A stretch of DNA of 29,751 nt from JAXGQD01 sp964401615 (GTDB lineage Bacteria; Bacillota; Clostridia; Saccharofermentanales; Fastidiosipilaceae). The number at the start of each line of letters is the position of its first letter. Position 1 is the first letter of the stretch. The stretch covers positions 1 through 29,751 of the forward strand of contig CAYNZF010000019.1 of the NCBI GenBank assembly GCA_964401615.1, in the 5' to 3' direction. Positions 23,464 to 29,751 of this stretch are shown here, in pieces. The notes beneath the pieces are model-generated. The model saw only the letters and a program-made list of their open reading frames with translations. It did not search any database and had not been told where the DNA came from. The translations under genes and the position numbers were made by a program.

Positions 23464-24186
23464 ATGATATTTGGACTGGGAACGATAATCAACACAGGAG
23501 CCGTGCTTGCGGGCAGTCTGATCGGACTGCTCTCCAAGCGCGGCTTAAAGTCGTCTTTTCAGGACAGCATGATCAAGACCCTTGGGGTATCAACGATCTT
23601 TATCAGCATAGCCGGTGCCTTGACCGGACTCTTGAAAGTCGAAGCGGGCGAACTGCACACCCGCGGCTCTCTGTTAATGATCCTTTCACTTGTGATCGGC
23701 ACTCTGATTGGTGAGCTGATCAATATTGACGCGGGCATCAGCCGCCTCGGGGAATGGCTGCAGAGGAGGGCCAAGGCGGACAAAAATCCACAATTTGTGG
23801 AAGGTTTTGCCACTTCTTCGATTATCATTTGTGTCGGCGCGATGGCCATTGTGGGATCCATCCAGGATGGGATGACCGGTGATTACACCATGCTCTTGAC
23901 CAAATCCTTGCTGGATTTCGTGCTCGTCATGATGCTCAGCTCCGTCTTTGGTATCGGAGTGCTCTTTTCGGCTCTGCCCTTGTTCGTTTATCAGGGCCTC
24001 TTGACTGTGCTGGCGGGTGCCATCGCTCCCTGGTTCACGCCCACCATCATCGCGGATCTGTCCTACGTCGGTTCGGTCCTGATTTTTGGGGTCGGACTCA
24101 ACTTGCTTTTTAAAAACACTTTGAAAGTGGCCAACATGCTCCCGGCGCTCGTCGTAGTCTGCCTGCTGAGTCCTCTGCTGCATTGA
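23464..24186 (+). CDS. DUF554 family membrane protein
   Basis: This 240-residue integral membrane protein has about seven hydrophobic segments. Family features are the start MIFGLGTIINTGAVLAGSLI, the Gly-rich LVIGTLIGELINID segment, the pattern FVEGFATSSIIICVGAMAIVGSIQDG and VGSVLIFGVGLNLL near the end. DUF554 proteins (YdfK/YqgA-like) are predicted membrane transporters or channels with no settled substrate. The ATG has no clear ribosome binding site (AATAGGCCA precedes it), which fits the leaderless promoter noted at 23431-23457. It lies 37 bases after the sulfur protein and may also be read from that operon. Confidence 0.88.
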   Translation: MIFGLGTIINTGAVLAGSLIGLLSKRGLKSSFQDSMIKTLGVSTIFISIAGALTGLLKVEAGELHTRGSLLMILSLVIGTLIGELINIDAGISRLGEWLQRRAKADKNPQFVEGFATSSIIICVGAMAIVGSIQDGMTGDYTMLLTKSLLDFVLVMMLSSVFGIGVLFSALPLFVYQGLLTVLAGAIAPWFTPTIIADLSYVGSVLIFGVGLNLLFKNTLKVANMLPALVVVCLLSPLLH

Positions 24187-24211
24187 TTCACTGGTCTTTG
24201 TGTCTTGTTTT

Positions 24212-24239
24212 TTGCCTTTATGTTAAACTTTGATATACA
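24212..24239 (+). promoter_or_regulatory. Candidate promoter with inverted repeat upstream of the activase gene
   Basis: TTGCCT (24212-24217), a 16-base spacer and TATACA (24234-24239) form a plausible promoter. CTTTG (24228-24232) and CAAAG (24238-24242) flank the -10 box as a small inverted repeat and could be an operator. Confidence 0.45.
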
Positions 24240-24272
24240 AAGCAATTGCCAATTTTCCGCGTTAGGATTAAT

Positions 24273-27200
24273 ATGGCTAACAAGTATAAGCGCAAAAGAG
24301 ACGTGGTGCGGCTTGAAAAAGCCCCGCGTTTGACAGGAAAAAAATCCATGAATAATAAGCAATCGAATAATCCACATTACCGTATGGGCCTCGACATCGG
24401 TTCAACCACGGTCAAATTCGTCTTACTGGACGGCGATCGGCCGGTTTTTGATTCATACAAACGCCACAACTCAGACATCAAGCGGGTCCTTCTGGATACG
24501 CTGAAAGACGTGCGGAAATTCGCCGGTGCTGAGGTGATCAAGGTCGGAATCACAGGATCCGGCGGCGTTCTGGTCGCTGAGTATTTAGGTCTGCCTTTTA
24601 TTCAAGAGGTGATTGCTGAAACCAAGACCATTCAAAGCTATCATCCCGAAGCGGATGTGATCATTGAACTGGGTGGCGAGGATGCCAAAATCACCTACTT
24701 GCATCCGCTCCCCGAACAACGCATGAACGGCACTTGCGCGGGTGGGACCGGCTCATTTATTGACCAGATGGCACAACTGCTGCAAACCGACGCGGAAGGC
24801 TTAAACGAGCTCGCTTCTCGCCACAAGACTATTTATCCTATTGCCTCACGCTGCGGGGTTTTCGCTAAATCAGACCTGCAGCCCTTGATCAACGAGGGGG
24901 CTTCGCGTGAGGATCTGGCCGCTTCGGTCCTGCAGGCGGTTGTGACACAGACCATAGCCGGGCTTTCTCAGGGCAGGTCGATCAGTGGCCAGGTCATTTT
25001 TCTGGGTGGCCCGCTGCATTTTTTACCGGAACTGCGCCACGCTTTTGAACGCACACTGATCAACCAGGTCGAGCGTTTCATCGTTCCGGAAAACGCGCAG
25101 CTGTACGTGGCTTTGGGCGCGGCTTTGCTGTCGGACAAAGCGGCAGCGATGAGCATGCAGGAACTGATCGAGCGACTGGAGCAGGTGGAGGTCGCCGGTG
25201 AAGACATCGCGCATATCCCCCCGCTGTTCAAAGATGACGCGGATTATGAAATGTTCCGAGCCAGACACGCCAAAGCCAAGGTCTCGATCGGCCAACTGCA
25301 TCAAGCCCGTGGCCCCTTGTTTTTCGGACTGGACGCCGGTTCGACGACCACCAAAGCGGTGCTCTGTGATGAAAACAATCACATCGTTTTTACCCATTAC
25401 GCCGGCAACCAGGGCAGTCCGGTGGAAAGTTCTTTACAGATTTTGAAACGAATCTATGAAGAACTGCCGGAAGACGCCTACATCGCCCGCAGCTGTTCGA
25501 CCGGATACGGTGAGACTCTGCTGAAGGCCGCTCTGCGCCTGGACGAGGGTGAAATCGAAACCATGGCCCATTACACGGCCGCGGAATATTTCCGCCCGGG
25601 CGTTGATTTCATTGTCGACATCGGCGGACAGGACATGAAGTGTCTGCGGGTGCATAACGGTGTCATAGATAATATTATGTTGAACGAGGCTTGCTCATCA
25701 GGCTGCGGCTCGTTTATTCAAACTTTTGCGCACAGTCTGGGAATGGATACCCCCGGCTTTGCCAAAGCAGCCCTCAAGGCTAAAAACCCGGTCGATTTAG
25801 GGACGAGATGCACTGTTTTTATGAATTCTCGTGTCAAGCAGGCCCAAAAACAGGGCGCTGAAGTAGGAGACATTTCTGCAGGGCTTTCTTATTCCGTCGT
25901 CCGCAACGCGCTGTACAAAGTGATCAAGATGCGTGACCCCGAAAAAATGGGGCAGCGGATCGTCGTGCAGGGCGGCACTTTTGCCAATGATGCCGTACTG
26001 CGCTGTTTTGAACAGATTTCCGGACGCGAGGTGATCCGACCCAACATCGCCGGTTTGATGGGTGCTTTTGGCGCCGCTTTGATTGCGCACCGACATTGGA
26101 CCGCAGGCGAGCATTCGAAGCTGCTGCGCGCGGTTGAGACCGATGACTTCGCCATGAAGACCGAGCAGGGAAACTGCAAGCTCTGCGGTAATCGCTGCAA
26201 ATTGACGATCAACACGTTTAATGAAGGCAGTCGGCATGTTTCCGGAAACCGCTGCGAGCGCGGAGCCGGAAAAGAGGCCACACAGGATCCTTTACCGAAT
26301 TTGTTTGACTACAAATATAAACGGACTTTTGCCTATTACAAACCCCTGGAGTTGGAACGAGCTTATCGTGGAGTCATCGGCATCCCCAGGGTGCTCAACA
26401 TTTACGAAAACTACCCGCTCTGGTTTACGATTTTGACGGATCTTGGCTTCAGAGTGCAGCTTTCCGCCAGATCAACGCACGGGATCTTCGATAAGGGCAT
26501 CGATTCCATTCCCTCCGAGAGCGTCTGCTATCCGGCTAAATTGACACATGGTCATGTGAAGGACCTCATTCAGAAGGGTGTGCGGAACATTTTCTACCCT
26601 TCGCTTCCCTATGAAAGCAATGAAAACGAAGGGGCGAACAATCACTTCAACTGCCCGATCGTGACCAGCTATCCGGAAGTTCTGCAGAATAATATGGACG
26701 AACTCAGCGCAGGTGAAATTAATTTCATTCACCCTTTCCTGGGCCTGCACAGGCCTCAGAAAATGGCGGTAATGCTGCGTCAAGCACTCAGCGACGCCGG
26801 TTTTACGGATATCTCCAAGACCGACATGGAAGCGGCTGTCAGACATGGTTTTGCAGAATATGCGCTTTACAAGGCGGACATTTTCGAAAAAGGTCAAGCC
26901 GTACGCGCAGAAATCAAGGAAAAAGGGCAAAAGGGTATCGTTTTGGCCGGCAGGCCCTACCACATCGACCCGGAAATCAATCATGGGATCCCTGAGCTGA
27001 TCAATGGTCTGGGCATGGCCGTGCTGACCGAGGATGCGGTGGCTGAAGCAGGCTTGCTCCAACGCCCGATTCGCGTGGTGGATCAATGGATGTACCATAC
27101 GCGTCTGTATGAAGCCGCTGCAGTAGTCGCGCAGGATTCCGATCTGGAACTGGTTCAGCTCAATTCTTTTGGTTGTGGTCTGGACGCGGTCACCACGGAT

Positions 27201-28646
27201 CAAACACAGGAAATTTTGGAATCCCAGGGTGGGATATATACCTGCCTGAAAATTGATGAGGTTTCCAATCTGGGCGCGGTGCGCATTCGACTGCGCTCTC
27301 TCAAAGTGGCCATGGAGGAGCGTGCTTCAAATGCGGCGCGCCGCGAGAAGCTGCTGGCCGCCAAACAGGAAGCGGAACGGGCCTCAACGGAGGCACCCTA
27401 CGTCATGAAACGGGCGGTCTTTACTGAAAAAATGGTAAAAACACACACTATTTTAGCCCCGCAAATGGCGCCGATCCAGTTCAGATTGATTGAAAAAGCA
27501 CTCAAGACCTGTGGATACGATGTCAAAATCCTGGAACACGCCAGCAAAGCGGATGTAGAAACAGGTTTGAAATACGTCAACAACGATGCCTGCTTTCCAA
27601 CTATTCTGGTGGTGGGGCAGATGATGGAAGCCCTGCTGCACGGAGGCTACGATCCTGACACAACCGCTCTGCTGATCACTCAGACCGGGGGAGGCTGCCG
27701 GGCCACCAACTACGTCGCCTTTCTGCGCAAAGCGCTGAAGGATGCGGGGATGGAGCAGGTGCCTGTGATTGCGCTGTCCGTCAATGGCATCGAAACGAAT
27801 CCCGGCATGAAATACAGCTTTAAATTGATCAACCTGGCCCTTCAATCCATTATGCTCGGTGACCTCATGCAGACCGTGCTGCTGCGTGTCAGGCCCTACG
27901 AGACCACTCCGGGTGCCGCTTTGGAGCTCTATGAAACATGGATGCGAGAATGCGAAGCTTATTTAAGCGGACAAGCCGGGGCTTTAAACTACAATCAACT
28001 GATTGACGGCATCATCGCGGCTTTTGATCAATTTCCACTGCGAGACATTCCCCGGAAACCACGGGTCGGTGTAGTCGGCGAAATTCTGGTGAAATTTCAT
28101 CCGGATGCGAACAATAATGCCATCGCGGTCATCGAGGCAGAAGGCTGCGAAGCGGTCATGCCCGGATTGGCGGATTTCTTTCTCTATTGTTTTTATGGAC
28201 CGACCTACGCGAATGAGCAGCTGGGTAACAGTGCCTGGGCTGCGGTGGGTGGCCGTCTGGGGATTTCGTATTTGGAGAAGTTCCGTAAACGCATCAAGAA
28301 GGGGCTGGCCCAAAGCGGTAAATTTTCCGTCCCTGTGGACATTTATCATTTGAGCGATTTTGCCAAAGAAATTCTCTCTTTGGGTAACAATACCGGTGAA
28401 GGCTGGTTCCTTACCGCTGAGATGATCGAATTGATTCAGGACGGGGTACCCAATATCATCATGGCTTCACCTTTCGCTTGTCTGCCCAATCATGTCACCG
28501 GCAAAGGTATGGCCAAGGCGCTCAGAAGCCGTTATCCGCAAGCCAACATCGTGCCCATCGACTACGATCCGGGTGCGAGTGAGGTCAATCAGCTGAACCG
28601 CATCAAGTTGATGATCTCGACGGCCATCAGCAGTCTGGAGAACTAA
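24273..28646 (+). CDS. 2-hydroxyacyl-CoA dehydratase activase-related protein (two BadF/HgdC ATPase domains plus HgdB-like region)
   Basis: This very large cytoplasmic protein has two ASKHA ATPase domains of the BadF/BadG/HgdC type. The first (from about residue 35) shows GLDIGSTTVKFVLL, ELGGEDAKITY and NGTCAGGTGSFIDQ; the second (from about 345) shows GLDAGSTTTKAVLCDE, DIGGQDMKC and NEACSSGCGSFIQ. Cysteines at the equivalents of the HgdC Fe-S ligands recur in both (SRCGVFAKSD; TRCTVFMNSR). A Cys cluster (CKLCGNRCKL...NRCERG) follows, then long regions like HgdB/DUF2229, with FGCGLDAVTTDQ, TQTGGGCRATNY and SPFACLPNHVTGKGM. In the known family the activase passes one high-energy electron, driven by ATP, to a dehydratase; here the electron acceptor may be fused. 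ATG 24273 has AGGA five bases upstream; ATG 24348, also with AGGA, is the alternative. Substrate unknown. Confidence 0.88.
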   Translation: MANKYKRKRDVVRLEKAPRLTGKKSMNNKQSNNPHYRMGLDIGSTTVKFVLLDGDRPVFDSYKRHNSDIKRVLLDTLKDVRKFAGAEVIKVGITGSGGVLVAEYLGLPFIQEVIAETKTIQSYHPEADVIIELGGEDAKITYLHPLPEQRMNGTCAGGTGSFIDQMAQLLQTDAEGLNELASRHKTIYPIASRCGVFAKSDLQPLINEGASREDLAASVLQAVVTQTIAGLSQGRSISGQVIFLGGPLHFLPELRHAFERTLINQVERFIVPENAQLYVALGAALLSDKAAAMSMQELIERLEQVEVAGEDIAHIPPLFKDDADYEMFRARHAKAKVSIGQLHQARGPLFFGLDAGSTTTKAVLCDENNHIVFTHYAGNQGSPVESSLQILKRIYEELPEDAYIARSCSTGYGETLLKAALRLDEGEIETMAHYTAAEYFRPGVDFIVDIGGQDMKCLRVHNGVIDNIMLNEACSSGCGSFIQTFAHSLGMDTPGFAKAALKAKNPVDLGTRCTVFMNSRVKQAQKQGAEVGDISAGLSYSVVRNALYKVIKMRDPEKMGQRIVVQGGTFANDAVLRCFEQISGREVIRPNIAGLMGAFGAALIAHRHWTAGEHSKLLRAVETDDFAMKTEQGNCKLCGNRCKLTINTFNEGSRHVSGNRCERGAGKEATQDPLPNLFDYKYKRTFAYYKPLELERAYRGVIGIPRVLNIYENYPLWFTILTDLGFRVQLSARSTHGIFDKGIDSIPSESVCYPAKLTHGHVKDLIQKGVRNIFYPSLPYESNENEGANNHFNCPIVTSYPEVLQNNMDELSAGEINFIHPFLGLHRPQKMAVMLRQALSDAGFTDISKTDMEAAVRHGFAEYALYKADIFEKGQAVRAEIKEKGQKGIVLAGRPYHIDPEINHGIPELINGLGMAVLTEDAVAEAGLLQRPIRVVDQWMYHTRLYEAAAVVAQDSDLELVQLNSFGCGLDAVTTDQTQEILESQGGIYTCLKIDEVSNLGAVRIRLRSLKVAMEERASNAARREKLLAAKQEAERASTEAPYVMKRAVFTEKMVKTHTILAPQMAPIQFRLIEKALKTCGYDVKILEHASKADVETGLKYVNNDACFPTILVVGQMMEALLHGGYDPDTTALLITQTGGGCRATNYVAFLRKALKDAGMEQVPVIALSVNGIETNPGMKYSFKLINLALQSIMLGDLMQTVLLRVRPYETTPGAALELYETWMRECEAYLSGQAGALNYNQLIDGIIAAFDQFPLRDIPRKPRVGVVGEILVKFHPDANNNAIAVIEAEGCEAVMPGLADFFLYCFYGPTYANEQLGNSAWAAVGGRLGISYLEKFRKRIKKGLAQSGKFSVPVDIYHLSDFAKEILSLGNNTGEGWFLTAEMIELIQDGVPNIIMASPFACLPNHVTGKGMAKALRSRYPQANIVPIDYDPGASEVNQLNRIKLMISTAISSLEN

Positions 28647-28680
28647 ACCGCAGTCTGCGTTTCTTCTGAAGGTGGATGAA
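28647..28680 (+). terminator. Weak hairpin after the activase gene
   Basis: CGC and GCG pair around AGTCT, flanked by AAA/TTT with one bulged C, then CTTCT. The stem is too short for confidence. Confidence 0.25.
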
Positions 28681-28741
28681 AAGCGCGCGGGCTGATCCTC
28701 ATTGCAATTTTTCATGCTTCGAATATTTTTAAAATAAGTGC

Positions 28742-28759
28742 TTGCATTTCTTCATGCAA
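28742..28759. promoter_or_regulatory. Inverted repeat upstream of the MarR gene
   Basis: TTGCAT (28742-28747) and ATGCAA (28754-28759) are perfect 6-bp arms around TTCTTC, about 100 bases before the MarR start. The spacing is typical of a MarR-dimer operator. GGAGGAG follows, but no start codon at a useful distance. Confidence 0.4.
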
Positions 28760-28856
28760 AGGAGGAGAATACGTAAGCGCTTTATTATTAAGTGATTAAC
28801 AAAACACAAAACAACAACAAACATACCGTTGTCCAAAGCAGTAAAGAGAGGTCATT

Positions 28857-29348
28857 TTGAATCAGGAAATCAAAGAAAATTTTATGACGGTGATGCGCCG
28901 CATGAAAAAAATCGGCATGAAGTTTCCGCAGAGCATGGATGTGAGCATGACCGAGATGCTGGTTCTGAAAAGCTTTTTTTGCCCCGGGACTGGTGATGAG
29001 CAGACAAGGCAAGCACAGGCCTCAGAGACGGAAATTCACACGAAACTGCATGTCAGTAAAGCTGCTATGTCCCAGACTTTGAATGCCCTGGAGAAAAAAG
29101 GCTACATCGAGCGCTGCGTCAATCCGCAAGATCGGCGTAAAGTGCTGGTGTCGCTGACACCCAGCGGTAAAAAAATGCTGGATGACAGTCATGCATATGT
29201 TGACCGCGTTTTCAGCCAAGTCATTGAGCGCGTGGGTGAAGACAAAATCAGAGAAATAATTGTCTTGTTCGAGACCGTCGTCGAGGTATCGGAAGCGGTC
29301 CAGGCAGAACTCACGGCCGGGTCTGACTACAGTAAAGAAAAAGAATGA
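28857..29348 (+). CDS. MarR-family transcriptional regulator
   Basis: This 163-residue DNA-binding protein has the MarR winged helix: the recognition segment HVSKAAMSQTLNALEKKGYIERCVNPQDRRKVLVSLTPSGKKML is in part (EKKGYIERCVNPQDRRKVLV) the canonical wing with Asp-Arg-Arg. Helices at both ends would form the dimer interface. It starts with TTG at 28857, preceded by AGAGAGGT at the right distance; the track of conserved residues begins only here. An 11-base gap separates it from an ABC exporter gene, the common regulator-efflux pairing, so it probably represses its own operon and is released by a small ligand. The ligand cannot be predicted. Confidence 0.9.
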   Translation: MNQEIKENFMTVMRRMKKIGMKFPQSMDVSMTEMLVLKSFFCPGTGDEQTRQAQASETEIHTKLHVSKAAMSQTLNALEKKGYIERCVNPQDRRKVLVSLTPSGKKMLDDSHAYVDRVFSQVIERVGEDKIREIIVLFETVVEVSEAVQAELTAGSDYSKEKE

Positions 29349-29358
29349 GGTTTTTCCA

Positions 29359-29751
29359 TTGATCAAACTAGCGAAATATTTAAAACCCTTTCTCCTGGGT
29401 CTGCTGGCGGCGATTGTCCTGCTTTTTGTCCAGGCCTTCAGTGAACTGAATCTGCCCAACTACATGTCGGACATCGTCAATGTCGGCATCCAGCAGAACG
29501 GTATCGAGAGCGGCGCGCCGTCAGCCATCAGCACGGCCGGTTATGACTTTATCACCTCTTTCATGTCTCAGGAGGAGCTTGCTTTTGTCCGGGCGCACTA
29601 CAAGCAAGTCGAGCTCAGCGATTTGGACGATAAGGGCAAAACGTATGCCTCAAGCTATCCCGCGGCCGCTGCGGCCATTTACGTCAGGACCAGTTCAGAC
29701 CAGGCTGCCCTGAGCCAACTGGAAAGCCACTTTGGTGTGGCCACCTGGACC
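29359..29751 (+). CDS. ABC transporter permease/ATPase, 5' part
   Basis: An open frame of 131 codons runs to the window edge without a stop. TTG 29359 has GAGG about eight bases upstream, within the MarR stop region. The protein opens IKLAKYLKPFLLGLLAAIVLLFVQ, the first transmembrane helix, and continues ELNLPNYMSDIVNVGIQQNG. This is the start of the exporter-type (ABC_membrane) permease that in Clostridia follows a MarR gene, usually as one of two half-transporters. An extended extracytoplasmic loop then begins (SAISTAGYDFITSFMSQEEL). The ATPase domain lies beyond the window. Multidrug or peptide efflux is likely from context, but the substrate is unknown. Confidence 0.85.
   Translation, partial: MIKLAKYLKPFLLGLLAAIVLLFVQAFSELNLPNYMSDIVNVGIQQNGIESGAPSAISTAGYDFITSFMSQEELAFVRAHYKQVELSDLDDKGKTYASSYPAAAAAIYVRTSSDQAALSQLESHFGVATWT

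Overview
The window looks like chromosomal core sequence from a Gram-positive anaerobe of the class Clostridia. The reasons are the cysS-mrnC-rlmB-sigH gene order, an RNase J in place of RNase E, a Mini-RNase III, strong AGGAGG-type ribosome binding sites, and sulfur and 2-hydroxyacyl-CoA-dehydratase-type proteins typical of anaerobic Firmicutes. I cannot assign a genus. I see no prophage, insertion sequence or CRISPR array. The genes run on both strands in short operons.

Layout. Positions 1-1343 hold the 3' part of a (p)ppGpp synthetase/hydrolase. A 48-residue membrane protein (1413-1559) and RNase J (1686-3827) follow on the minus strand. A 321-bp divergent region separates RNase J from rpsT (4149-4409), which ends at a bidirectional terminator shared with tyrS. 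The tyrS gene (4531-5809, minus) carries a one-base frameshift that removes its S4 domain, and sits downstream of tmcAL (5869-7188, minus). Going the other way, a rod-shaped RNA that I interpret as a probable 6S RNA (about 7279-7449) precedes cysS-mrnC, then an rlmB with a very long repetitive N-terminal extension, sigH, and a membrane-anchored protein with a Thr-Pro tail. A protein-tyrosine-phosphatase-like gene and tRNA-Arg(ACG) lie on the minus strand. Then come secD-secF-HAD phosphatase (14875-17814), a 19-codon mini-ORF with a small Cys-containing protein (17969-18351), and transketolase (18464-20461, minus).

The right third is more metabolic. An ArsR-type repressor with a perfect 16-bp palindrome over its own -10 box is followed one base later by a four-domain sulfur protein (CoA-disulfide-reductase-like + rhodanese + TusA + DsrE-like). 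Next are a DUF554 membrane protein and a protein of about 1,450 residues joining two BadF/HgdC-type ATPase domains to HgdB-like regions. The window ends with a MarR regulator followed by the start of an ABC exporter, cut by the window edge.

How the genes work together. Most genes serve translation, RNA metabolism and secretion: stringent response, RNA decay, ribosomal protein, two tRNA synthetases, rRNA and tRNA modification, Mini-III and SecDF. The items most worth a second look are the 6S-like RNA directly upstream of cysS, the DRP-repeat extension of RlmB, the tyrS frameshift, the self-regulated sulfur locus, and three -10 boxes placed exactly 6 nt before an ATG, which suggests leaderless transcripts.
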